This document shows, in pieces, positions 1-7,196 of a stretch of DNA of 20,162 nucleotides. Both the position numbers and the translations under genes were made by a program. How positions within the stretch are numbered: position 1 is the stretch's first letter; the number at the start of each line of letters is the position of its first letter. This DNA comes from a bacterium (GTDB lineage: Bacteria > Verrucomicrobiota > Verrucomicrobiae > Opitutales > Opitutaceae): positions 1 to 20,162 of the forward strand of contig JAJXYI010000652.1 in the NCBI GenBank assembly GCA_021780625.1. The letters are read 5' to 3'. The notes beneath the pieces were generated by a model. The model was not told where the DNA came from. It made no database searches and was given only the letters and a program-made list of their open reading frames with translations.

Positions 1-24
1 CCTTTCGCAGCGCGCCGGCGCATG

Positions 25-55
25 GAATCCAAATCGTTCGATCGAATCCAAATCG
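25..55. repeat. 12-bp direct repeat GAATCCAAATCG, two copies
   Basis: Two identical copies of GAATCCAAATCG lie at 25-36 and 44-55, separated by 7 bases (repeat period 19 bp). They sit in non-coding sequence upstream of the insertion element. No function can be assigned. They could be tandem protein-binding sites or a small slipped duplication. Confidence 0.7.
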
Positions 56-93
56 CCGGTTTCTTGCATCAGGGGCCGCCGGGCCGATTTTTG

Positions 94-112
94 AGGGACC
101 GAAGCGGTCCCT
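94..112 (+). terminator. Hairpin, possible terminator of a gene left of the window
   Basis: A perfect 8-bp stem (AGGGACCG / CGGTCCCT) closes a 3-base AAG loop. It is followed by the weakly T-rich GTTTCG. No coding region is visible between position 1 and the insertion element, so this may end transcription entering from the left. The missing T-run makes intrinsic termination uncertain. Confidence 0.4.
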
Positions 113-121
113 GTTTCGTCA

Positions 122-126
122 CTTAT
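122..126. repeat. Left copy of the target-site duplication CTTAT
   Basis: CTTAT immediately precedes the left inverted repeat of the insertion sequence and is repeated exactly at 1654-1658 after the right end. This is what a 5-bp duplication made on insertion looks like. IS1380-family elements are known for short (4-5 bp) duplications. Confidence 0.8.
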
Positions 127-143
127 CCTAAAAACAGCAGTTG
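127..143 (+). repeat. Left terminal inverted repeat of the IS
   Basis: CCTAAAAACAGCAGTTG pairs with the right end with a single mismatch (G versus T at position 14 of the repeat). The outer CCT is typical of IS1380-type ends. Confidence 0.85.
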
Positions 144-153
144 AATGGGGGTT

Positions 154-1596
154 TCAGGCAGGATTTTGAGCAAAAACGCCTGCCGATCCAGGGGCCTCGG
201 CCATTGCATATTTCAACTGCGGCGCAGTTGTTCGGATCCAGTCGTGCAGACGGGTGTATCCGTCTTTTAACTGCTCGGCCCAACCGCCCCTTATAGAGAC
301 TTGTATTTCCTTCTGGCGGCCAGATTCCACCAAGCGGGCCGCGATCAATAGGAACCACCGCCGGCCCTTCTTCGCCTCGGTGTGTTTTTGGGGCACGATG
401 AAGCGTACGAAGAGAACCCACAGGTTGTAGACCAGCAGCGTGAGCCTTGCTGCCAGCTCCGTGGTTGCCCTGGACTTTGCACAAAACCCACTGAAGCCCC
501 ACTGGTTTTTCAGCTCATCGAAGACGTTCTCCACGTCGGCTCTCTGCCGATACAGGTCTTGGATATTCCAGCCATTGAAGCTGTCGGGCAGGCTGGTCAC
601 GTACACGGCGAACTCATGCTTGTTGCGGTCCCAAAACTCGCCGGCTTGGTCGCCGGGGACTTTGCCCTGCAGCGAGCGCGCAAAGACAACCCGACGAGAC
701 TTGGCCCAGCCGCTCAATTGGATCCTTCCGTTGGCCACTTGCCAGGCTCCGACGTGCTCCGGTCCCTCCCATGCCGATTCGGGCACTTCAGCGAGGGCCT
801 TGCGCACGTTCGTTGTCAGTTTGAGTTTGAACAGAAAGTAAGGTCGATCAGCCGCTTGCTCGTGCCAGGCCATCACCGCGTCATGGCCCAGCCCAAGGTC
901 TCCCCGGTTCAACCAAACCTTCCTTTCCCCCAGCCACCGCTGTGCGTCCGCCATCGCCTCATGCCACTGCGTCGCCGTCACCGTGTCTCCCGACCGGAAA
1001 CGGTACACCGGGCACATCCGCGTGCGCGCCACCACGGCGAGCAGGGGGTGGAAGCTCTTGCGTCCCGGCTTGCCCGGATTGTAGCCCACCTGCGCACCCT
1101 CTTGGTGCCCGTATTTTGGCTGTACCGTCGAGTCCCAGTCCAACACCACCGTCTCCGGCAACGCCTTCCACAGCGGCTTCGCATTGCGCGCTATCCACTC
1201 CGCCCCCAGCGCCGGATCCACCGACTTGAAGAACCGTCGTACCGTGTCGCTGCCTACCACCGCTTCCATCCCGAATATCTCTGGAATCGTCGGATCCTCT
1301 CGCATCCTCTCTATATGCGAGAAGCGCCGCCCGTCCGCCAACGCCGTCAAAATGAAACTCTGCAGTACGTCGTACACCGGCGCGGCGTTGGGACTGGTCC
1401 GCTTCACCGGACAATCTTCGGCGAGTTTCTTCACGATGCCTATATGCTCGGTATACGCCGCCCACGGCACAAGCCCTCCGAACGGCGTGAGCGCGTCATT
1501 TGTCACCGAAAGCCGGACCTTTCCTCCCGCTGTCGGAAACGTGAAATCTCCTTCACCCGCCGGGTGAAGCTCTTCTCCTCGCAGAACTGCGTCCAT
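154..1596 (-). CDS. IS1380-family DDE transposase
   Basis: This 480-residue transposase would catalyse cut-and-paste movement of the surrounding element. The RNase H-like DDE core is visible. LDWDST at about 151-156 carries the first aspartate (D153), RGDLGLG at about 231-237 carries the second (D233), and the Y-2-R-3-E-6-K signature is complete at Y349, R352, E356 and K363. E356 would be the catalytic glutamate. Length and motif spacing fit IS1380/IS4-superfamily transposases. I chose the ATG at 1596 because GAGGAAAG lies just upstream at good spacing. An in-frame TTG at 1614 would add six residues. The frame has no interruption, so the protein is probably functional. The stop lies 27 bp inside the left end of the element, as expected for a compact IS. 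Confidence 0.92.
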   Translation of the reverse strand: MDAVLRGEELHPAGEGDFTFPTAGGKVRLSVTNDALTPFGGLVPWAAYTEHIGIVKKLAEDCPVKRTSPNAAPVYDVLQSFILTALADGRRFSHIERMREDPTIPEIFGMEAVVGSDTVRRFFKSVDPALGAEWIARNAKPLWKALPETVVLDWDSTVQPKYGHQEGAQVGYNPGKPGRKSFHPLLAVVARTRMCPVYRFRSGDTVTATQWHEAMADAQRWLGERKVWLNRGDLGLGHDAVMAWHEQAADRPYFLFKLKLTTNVRKALAEVPESAWEGPEHVGAWQVANGRIQLSGWAKSRRVVFARSLQGKVPGDQAGEFWDRNKHEFAVYVTSLPDSFNGWNIQDLYRQRADVENVFDELKNQWGFSGFCAKSRATTELAARLTLLVYNLWVLFVRFIVPQKHTEAKKGRRWFLLIAARLVESGRQKEIQVSIRGGWAEQLKDGYTRLHDWIRTTAPQLKYAMAEAPGSAGVFAQNPA

Positions 1597-1636
1597 GGGG
1601 CTTTCCTCAAGCAAGTTCCGTGTCAGTCACTGTGTC

Positions 1637-1653
1637 CAAATGCTGTTTTTAGG
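1637..1653 (-). repeat. Right terminal inverted repeat of the IS
   Basis: Read on the minus strand it is CCTAAAAACAGCATTTG, matching the left end at 16 of 17 positions. It lies upstream of the transposase start, so the transposase promoter must be in or next to it. Confidence 0.85.
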
Positions 1654-1658
1654 CTTAT
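1654..1658. repeat. Right copy of the target-site duplication CTTAT
   Basis: This is an exact copy of the pentamer at 122-126, directly abutting the right inverted repeat. Removing the element and one copy would restore a continuous pre-insertion sequence. Confidence 0.8.
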
Positions 1659-1884
1659 GGAAGCCGGAATGCCATGGGGGCGAATAGGGTTTACCTCAAA
1701 GGCGAAACCGCCAACCAAGTCCCCGTTGGCGAAAAGAGGGGGAAGGAGCGATTTAGCGGTCGATTCGTCCGAAAACCTGACGATCAAGTCCTGGGTTTCG
1801 GCGCCCAAGCGGGCCGCGTCGACCTCCCAATTCCTCTCATCGTCCGACGATCCCAAATTCTCTCCCAAGCAACCTATACAACGC

Positions 1885-3261
1885 ATGCGTACCCAGTCGA
1901 CAACGCCGACAGGAACGGAACAGAAGTTCGAAGCCAACGAGATGTTTTTCTCCACCACCGACGGGAAGGGCATCATCACCGCCGGCAACCCTGTCTTCGC
2001 GAGAGTCAGCGCCTACTCGATGGAGGAGATGATCGGACAACCCCACAACCTGATTCGACATCCCGACATGCCGAGGGTCGTGTTTGAGGAACTTTGGGAT
2101 GCCATAAAGGCCGGGAATATCTTCCTCGGGTACGTCAAGAATCATGCAAAGGGCGGCAATCATTACTGGGTGTTTGCCTCCGTCATACCCATCAGCAACG
2201 GTTACCTGTCCATACGATTCAAACCCTCGGAGGCCGGGGTGCGCGCCGCGGAGGAAATCTATCGAGCGATGCTGGGCGTGGAGAATCAGGGGGACAGGGC
2301 GGATTCCCGGCAGAGGGTGCGGGAGGCTCTGGAAAAGAGCCTTCGGTCGAACCATTACAAGAGCTACGAAAGCTTCAGTCGGGCGATGCTGGCTCAGGAG
2401 ATAAGGCATCGGGATGAGGAAATTCGCAGGAAGGAACTTGAGCTCTTCCCGCGGGAACTGAAGGCGACGAGCGCGGTGGCGATCCAGGAGTTGTTCAGGA
2501 AAAGCACCGGTATCTACGACGTCCTTACAGAGCTGTCCAAGGGCCTCGAGGCATTTTCTGGAATCAATCAGAAGATACAGGATAAGGGGCAGGCCATCGT
2601 CAGGAATGCCGACCATTTCAGATTCAGCGCCATGAACGCGCATATTGCTTCGGATCCGCTCGGGGCCAAGGGCGCGCCGCTGAGCATGGTGGCCCGGTTC
2701 CTCGACACCTATTCCCGCAACCTGTCGGGCAACGTGATCCTCCTCGCTAAAGACATCGAGATGATCGCCCAAGTGCTGGAGAATGTGACAACATACATTT
2801 CCACGACCCGCCTCGTCATGGAGATGAGTATCTACTATCAGGCGGAGATGGTGGCGGAGACCGGGGACGAAAATCAGGAAAGGCGCGTATTCAAAATCCT
2901 CAAAGACCTGGTCGACGGATTCGAGACCCTCCACAACGCCACCACGAAGGAATTGTTGGCGCTACAGGGCAGGCTTCCGCAGATCACGGGCAAGAACGAG
3001 GATCTCCGGAAGGACATCGTAAGCCTTCAGGTTGCGCAGATCAGCGGAATGACGGAGGCCGTGCGGATACCCGAAGCGGAGTCGATACGGACGATGATGC
3101 AGGACTTCAGGGCGGAGGTTCAGCAGGCGGTGCAGGAGCTCGAGTACCTTGCGGCCGCGGTTGAGCATTTGCAGGAGGTCACGAGCACGACGCCGCCGAG
3201 GATAAACAGGATCCGGGAGGATTTGAACGCCATCCACGCCACCCTGACAGGCCGGATCTGA
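1885..3261 (+). CDS. Soluble Aer-like PAS sensor with a degenerate chemoreceptor-type helical region
   Basis: The 458-residue protein starts with a PAS domain (about 15-115) closely resembling the FAD-binding PAS domain of the aerotaxis receptor Aer. It has N35, the run R58-H59-P60-D61, W71, and the GNHYWV segment near 91-96. In E. coli Aer the matching residues (N34, R57, H58, D60, W70) fall at almost the same numbers, so binding of FAD and sensing of redox or oxygen is a reasonable inference. The remainder is mostly long amphipathic helix. Around 240-290, AMNAHIASDPLGAKG resembles the chemoreceptor tip, where canonical receptors have ALNAAIEAARAGE, but the conserved acidic and arginine residues and the GFAVVA segment are missing. 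No transmembrane helix or HAMP domain is seen. The ATG at 1885 starts just before the PAS domain; no clear ribosome-binding site precedes it. The open frame runs on upstream into antisense of the IS, which is not coding. Confidence 0.75.
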   Translation: MRTQSTTPTGTEQKFEANEMFFSTTDGKGIITAGNPVFARVSAYSMEEMIGQPHNLIRHPDMPRVVFEELWDAIKAGNIFLGYVKNHAKGGNHYWVFASVIPISNGYLSIRFKPSEAGVRAAEEIYRAMLGVENQGDRADSRQRVREALEKSLRSNHYKSYESFSRAMLAQEIRHRDEEIRRKELELFPRELKATSAVAIQELFRKSTGIYDVLTELSKGLEAFSGINQKIQDKGQAIVRNADHFRFSAMNAHIASDPLGAKGAPLSMVARFLDTYSRNLSGNVILLAKDIEMIAQVLENVTTYISTTRLVMEMSIYYQAEMVAETGDENQERRVFKILKDLVDGFETLHNATTKELLALQGRLPQITGKNEDLRKDIVSLQVAQISGMTEAVRIPEAESIRTMMQDFRAEVQQAVQELEYLAAAVEHLQEVTSTTPPRINRIREDLNAIHATLTGRI

Positions 3262-3780
3262 GAACGGTCGCCCACGCCCCCTGCAGACCGCCCGGTGCGC
3301 CGACCAGTGGGGCAGCCTGCCACAGGGGGCGCACGGCGGGGCGATTGGTGGCACGGCTGGGCGGATCAGGGGCTGAGTGTCGATTGCGGGAGTGAAGTGG
3401 ACTCCGTACCGGCGAGGCGGCGTATCGGAGGATTGGCGACTCTTTCGAAGGTGGATCCCCGAACTGTGGTCTTGTGAGTGGTGAAGGGTGGCATCGGGCT
3501 TACTTTGCGCGGCGGGGGCGGGGCTGCGTTGACGTAGATCAACCGCGGGCCGGATTTGATTTGTGTGCGTGGCCAGCGAGAAGCCCGGGCGGATCCGGAA
3601 GGCGGGGGGCGAGGGCGACGCGTAACGGTCAAGCAGCGTCAGGCCTGCGTTTGTCGACGACCCTGTTTGGATCTGACGTCCCGCTGACCGGACTTGCGCG
3701 CCTCCACTATCCCCGTCTCTTGCAGCCGTGTGGCACCCGCACACCTCGGCCGTGGCCCCGTCATCCCCCGCTTTTCCCCC
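3262..3780. other. Intergenic region between the PAS sensor and the GH51 gene, no gene seen
   Basis: These 519 bp contain only short open frames without recognisable motifs. The one notable site is an FNR-box-like palindrome at 3529-3542, annotated separately. The promoter of the arabinofuranosidase gene should lie here, but no convincing -35/-10 pair or ribosome-binding site is visible. The bases directly before the ATG are C/T-rich. Confidence 0.6.
3529..3542. promoter_or_regulatory. FNR/Anr-type box candidate, TTGAC-GTAG-ATCAA
   Basis: TTGACGTAGATCAA differs from the established FNR consensus TTGAT-N4-ATCAA at one position, and TTGAC half-sites are common in Anr/FnrN-type boxes. It lies 268 bp after the PAS sensor gene and 238 bp before the GH51 start. 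It is therefore far from the GH51 start unless the 5' leader is long. A chance match cannot be excluded. Confidence 0.35.
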
Positions 3781-5319
3781 ATGAAAAATCGTAGTCTATT
3801 CCTCGCTTCGCTGCTCGCGCTCGCACCGCTTTCCGGATTGGCCGGAACGGCTCGCATCACGTTGGACATCAATCACGCCGTTGGCCAAATCGATCCGCAC
3901 ATTTACGGCATCTTCATGGAACCGATCGGCCGTGATCAGGGCGCCGTGAAATTCAACACGCTCTACGGTCCGGTTTACGATCCGAAATCCCCGCAGGCGG
4001 ACAAATTTGGCTTCCGCAAGGACATCATCGACGCGGCACGCGAACTCGGGCTGACGCAGATGCGCTGGCCGGGCGGGAATTTCACGTCGACCTACCATTG
4101 GCAGGACGGCATCGGGCCGAAGGACAAGCGCCCGCGCCGCATGGAGCTGGCCTGGGGCACGGTCGAGAGCAACCAGGTGGGCACGGACGAGTGGGTCGAG
4201 CTCAACAAGGAAATCGGCTCCGACGACGTGGTCTGCATCAACGGCGGCACCGGCACCCTCGAGGAGGCGGGCGATTGGGTTCAGTACTGCAACGCCCCGA
4301 CAGACTCGTATTGGGCGGACAAGCGCGCCGAGTACGGACATCCGCAGCCCTACGGAATCAAGTACTGGTGCCTCGGTAACGAGGTCGACGGCGCACCGTG
4401 GATTCTCGCGCATAAGGACGCGGACGACTACATCAAGTTTGCCGTCGAGGCGGCGAAGATCATGCGCCACTGCTCGCCGGGCACGCCGCTCCACTTTATC
4501 GCCAACGGCTCGTCCTACTACCAGGATAACATGGACTGGGTGAACTGGAACCGGAAGGTGATCAACGGCCTGTATGGAATCGCAGACTACCTCTCCATTC
4601 ACCGCTACTGGGGAAACGACAAGGATTACTACCGCCTTCTCGGCCAGCACGAGGTGGATCTCGACCGGGCGATCACCATCACCGGGGCGCAGTTGAAGAC
4701 CGTGCAGGAGGTCCGGCATGGCAAGCCGATGTATCTTTCGGTCGACGAGTGGGCTCCTCCCTTCAACGGCGGACCCCTGTCCACGTTGGTGCTCGCGGAG
4801 TATTTCAACACCTTCATCCGCCACGCGGACGTTGTGAAGATGGCCAACTACACGCTGCTCACCTCGATCCTCGGGCGCGACATGAAGACCGGCGAGACCT
4901 TCAAGTCGCCGCTGTTCTACGCCTTCAAGCTTTTCTCGAGAAACTGCCGGGGCGAGGCGCTGGACTCCTACGTCAACTGCGGCACCTTTTCGACCGGCGC
5001 CGACTATGGCGAGATGCCGTATCTGGACGTTTCCACGGTTTATGACAGAAAGGCGGGCCAGGTTGTGATCAACGTCGTCAACCGCGACAAGAGCGAGGCG
5101 ATCGCGACGGACATCCGGAGCGTCACGGGCTCGTTTGCCGGCTCCGCGACCGCGAGCGTGATCAACAGCGACGATCTTGGAGACAAGCCCTACACCTATG
5201 CGGCGCGCGACACGTATCCACCGAAAACGGACACCTTTGCCGCGAGCGGATCGTCGATGCATTACGTCTTCCCGGCGCATTCGTTCACGCAGATCGTGGT
5301 GTCGGTGAATCAAAGGTGA
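3781..5319 (+). CDS. Secreted GH51 alpha-L-arabinofuranosidase
   Basis: The 512-residue enzyme would release terminal alpha-L-arabinofuranose from arabinan, arabinoxylan or arabino-oligosaccharides by the retaining mechanism. GH51 signatures are clear: IYGIFMEPIG near the start of the mature protein, MRWPGGNF in the early barrel, CLGNEVDG with the acid/base glutamate E201, and LSVDEW with the nucleophile E323. A beta-rich C-terminal segment (about 400-510) matches the usual GH51 C-terminal domain. The N-terminus (MKNRSLFLASLLALAPLSGLAG) is a typical signal peptide with cleavage probably after about residue 22, so the enzyme is exported, whereas many GH51 enzymes are cytoplasmic. The ATG at 3781 is preferred because it opens the signal peptide; an open frame begins earlier at a TTG. 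Length is normal for the family, and the gene is monocistronic. Confidence 0.93.
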   Translation: MKNRSLFLASLLALAPLSGLAGTARITLDINHAVGQIDPHIYGIFMEPIGRDQGAVKFNTLYGPVYDPKSPQADKFGFRKDIIDAARELGLTQMRWPGGNFTSTYHWQDGIGPKDKRPRRMELAWGTVESNQVGTDEWVELNKEIGSDDVVCINGGTGTLEEAGDWVQYCNAPTDSYWADKRAEYGHPQPYGIKYWCLGNEVDGAPWILAHKDADDYIKFAVEAAKIMRHCSPGTPLHFIANGSSYYQDNMDWVNWNRKVINGLYGIADYLSIHRYWGNDKDYYRLLGQHEVDLDRAITITGAQLKTVQEVRHGKPMYLSVDEWAPPFNGGPLSTLVLAEYFNTFIRHADVVKMANYTLLTSILGRDMKTGETFKSPLFYAFKLFSRNCRGEALDSYVNCGTFSTGADYGEMPYLDVSTVYDRKAGQVVINVVNRDKSEAIATDIRSVTGSFAGSATASVINSDDLGDKPYTYAARDTYPPKTDTFAASGSSMHYVFPAHSFTQIVVSVNQR

Positions 5320-5917
5320 AGGCGAGCGGGTTTTCGCCGGGTTCGGGTTGAACGCCGAGACCCTATTGCGCGTCGGCCGGGCAGGACAGGGGTCTGCCCG
5401 AGCCGGCCCAGTGTCGTCGGCTCGCGCGACCTGGACTAGGCGACCGTACTGGGTGGCTCGACGCCGGTGCGGTGCGGGCCGGTCCTCAGCAACGGCCCCG
5501 CTCAGGCATCGCCAGAAAGTTTGGCGGGCGGGCTGTCGGCGGGCGGTGATTCCAGGCGAGTGAGGATCGATGGCCCGTGCGACTGTTGGCAGCGGGAGTA
5601 GTACTTTAGGTGGAGGGGGGATATCACCAATGTCATCTTGAGATTGCCCGAAGGCTGCGGCGTGGTTCGTGCGTGCCACTTGCTCGAAATCCGTTGCTGT
5701 TGAAGCGGGTTGAGCTGGGGCAGCGCCCCATGTCTTCACATTTCCAATACCCCAGCCGGAATCAGTGCGATGCTCGATCGCTCTCGTGCTGCGGGCAGGA
5801 ATATGAGGCGATGCGGCGCCGGTCTTCCGACGAATGCAGGACAGCTTGGATGAAAACGCATCGGACAGCAGACCTGCAAATTGTGAGCAGGCTGGCTGAC
5901 CGGCGGGGAGGTCACGC
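5320..5917. other. Intergenic region after the GH51 gene, with hairpins and a possible decayed HTH
   Basis: No convincing intact gene lies in these 598 bp. Near the left end there are inverted repeats (GGCGA/TCGCC at 5321-5338 and a stronger one at 5378-5400). On the plus strand around 5641-5700 one frame reads DCPKAAAWFVRATCSKSV, reminiscent of a LacI-type helix-turn-helix (consensus AGVSRATVSKAL). It is broken by in-frame stops on both sides. This may be the lost DNA-binding domain of the LacI-like gene that follows. The resemblance is weak and judged by eye. Confidence 0.45.
5378..5400 (+). terminator. Hairpin downstream of the GH51 gene
   Basis: CGGGCAG (5378-5384) pairs perfectly with CTGCCCG (5394-5400) across a 9-base loop, and flanking GGCC/GGCC bases could extend the stem past a bulge. 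It lies about 60 bp after the GH51 stop codon. There is no T-run, so it could serve for termination or for mRNA 3'-end protection. Confidence 0.35.
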
Positions 5918-6952
5918 TTGAGCGGATGCACTCACAGGTTCCAAAAGACCCAGGCGGTCGGCCTGTCGTCCGACCCTGTTCTTCGCACGGCATCGGGTTG
6001 GAACACGCCGCCGGCTGGCGTTGAATGGCGATCGAGGCCGGTGTCCATTCACAGTGGGGTGGCGGTACCTGGCGCGGCTGACCCTGTCCGGCGTTCACGT
6101 GGCGGGAACGTTCCGTTGGCATACGTGACTCTCGGCGCTTTTCCGCAGCCGCAGGGTTGTCTTGAGTGCTACCTGGCGGCCGTGGAGCGGGCTGAGCATT
6201 GGGGGTTCGTCCTCGAACCTGTTTGTCTCAACGATACTCGTCTGCGCGGCGAGTCGCTTGGCGACCTGTTGGCGAGTCGAGGCACGGTCGGCGTGATTTT
6301 GGGATCAACGCGGGCCGGTGCCGTAGTGCCCTGTCATATCGACTGGCCAAACCTGACAGTGGCCGCGGTGGGCCGCGGAGGTCGGCTTCGGCCGATTCGG
6401 CACTTTGCAGTCGACCGATCCGGCAATGCCCGGTTGGCGGTACGCAAGATTTTGTCGGCGGGGTATCAACGAATCGGTCTCGTTATTCCCGAATCCTGGG
6501 ACCATTCCGACGAACGGGCATGCTCGCCTGGTTATCTGTCCGAGCGCTGCCGCATTCCGGAGCCTCATCGGATTCCGGTCCTGATGATCGGAGGGGGAAA
6601 GGACTCGGCGGGCAACCTGTGTTGCGGCGATGAGGTTGCGTTGGCCACATGGTACCACCGACACAAGCCGGAGGTCATACTGAGCCATAAGCCGCTCGTG
6701 TGGAGGGCGCTCGAACAAATGGGGCTTTCTATTCCGCGCCACGTGGCGTTCGTTGATCTGGCCCGAACCCATGGGGGGTCGGGCAGCGCGGGAGTCAGCG
6801 AGGACGGCGTTCGAATGGGTGCCATCGCTGCCGAAGAGCTGATCACATTGATGCTCAATCGAAGGACAGACCGTTCGCGGGCCGCGTCCACAACCGTCAT
6901 ACAAGGAATCTGGGAGGACGGGACTTCGCTGCCCCGGAGGTCTGGATTCTGA
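5918..6952 (+). CDS. LacI-family ligand-binding domain protein lacking its helix-turn-helix
   Basis: Residues about 64-340 form a complete LacI/GalR-type periplasmic-binding-protein-like sensor domain. It opens with NVPLAYVTLG, has the core segment GYQRIGLVIPESW and later KPEVILSH, LEQMGLSIPRHVAFVDL and AGVSEDGVRMGAIAAEEL, and ends with the characteristic GIWEDGTSLP. The first 60 or so residues do not resemble a LacI DNA-binding domain and contain no helix-turn-helix. The start used is a TTG at 5918 preceded by a good ribosome-binding sequence (GGGGAGGT). The protein could therefore be made as a sensor domain without DNA binding. A decayed gene is equally possible, because a faint HTH-like remnant lies upstream at about 5641-5700. 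The gene converges on the alcohol dehydrogenase gene. The ligand is unknown; a sugar is likely for this family. Confidence 0.6.
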   Translation: MSGCTHRFQKTQAVGLSSDPVLRTASGWNTPPAGVEWRSRPVSIHSGVAVPGAADPVRRSRGGNVPLAYVTLGAFPQPQGCLECYLAAVERAEHWGFVLEPVCLNDTRLRGESLGDLLASRGTVGVILGSTRAGAVVPCHIDWPNLTVAAVGRGGRLRPIRHFAVDRSGNARLAVRKILSAGYQRIGLVIPESWDHSDERACSPGYLSERCRIPEPHRIPVLMIGGGKDSAGNLCCGDEVALATWYHRHKPEVILSHKPLVWRALEQMGLSIPRHVAFVDLARTHGGSGSAGVSEDGVRMGAIAAEELITLMLNRRTDRSRAASTTVIQGIWEDGTSLPRRSGF

Positions 6953-6977
6953 GCGACATCGACTTTGGTATAGGGTG

Positions 6978-7018
6978 GGCGGGTGCCTTGAATTCGTGGG
7001 GAAGACAGGGCACCCGCC
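6978..7018. terminator. Inverted repeat between convergent genes, probable terminator
   Basis: A perfect 10-bp inverted repeat (GGCGGGTGCC at 6978-6987, GGCACCCGCC at 7009-7018) encloses 21 bases. It is followed on the plus strand by TATATTTC. It sits 26 bp after the LacI-like gene and about 180 bp after the 3' end of the convergent dehydrogenase gene, so it best serves the plus-strand gene but could act on both strands. Confidence 0.55.
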
Positions 7019-7196
7019 TATATTTCGTATCAGGGAGTCGGCTCCGATTCTGTCGTTGGAGCCTGTTGGAATCGCGTCGTAGCGGCTGCGCGGGGGGCGC
7101 GGCGCAGACTAACGCCGTGGGTTGGCGCGGTGAAATCAAGGCCGGGAAAAACCGATCGGCGCCTTGCCCCACCCATTGCCTGCACACGGCCGCGCC

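Larger units (their letters stand above)
127..1653 (-). mobile_element. Complete IS1380-family insertion sequence, about 1.53 kb
   Basis: The element is bounded by inverted ends. Positions 127-143 read CCTAAAAACAGCAGTTG, and the reverse complement of 1637-1653 reads CCTAAAAACAGCATTTG, so 16 of 17 bases match. Both ends are flanked by CTTAT. It carries one gene, an uninterrupted DDE transposase on the minus strand that fills nearly the whole element. Intact ends, an intact gene and an intact duplication suggest a recent and possibly still active insertion. It lies about 230 bp upstream of the PAS sensor gene, and its transposase is transcribed away from that gene. Confidence 0.9.

Noticed and set aside
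1674..1884. A short plus-strand frame from the ATG at 1674 considered as a small gene between the IS and the sensor.
   Set aside because: It runs on out of frame into the PAS gene, shows no recognisable motif and has no good ribosome-binding site.
382..3261. A continuous 959-codon plus-strand open frame covering the IS and the PAS sensor.
   Set aside because: Its first 500 codons are antisense to an intact transposase and arginine/proline-rich without any motif. It crosses an IS boundary. Only the part from 1885 has a recognisable domain.
3796..5931. A 711-codon minus-strand open frame opposite the GH51 gene.
   Set aside because: It mirrors a high-GC gene with clear GH51 catalytic motifs and shows only low-complexity Arg/Val/Asp-rich sequence.
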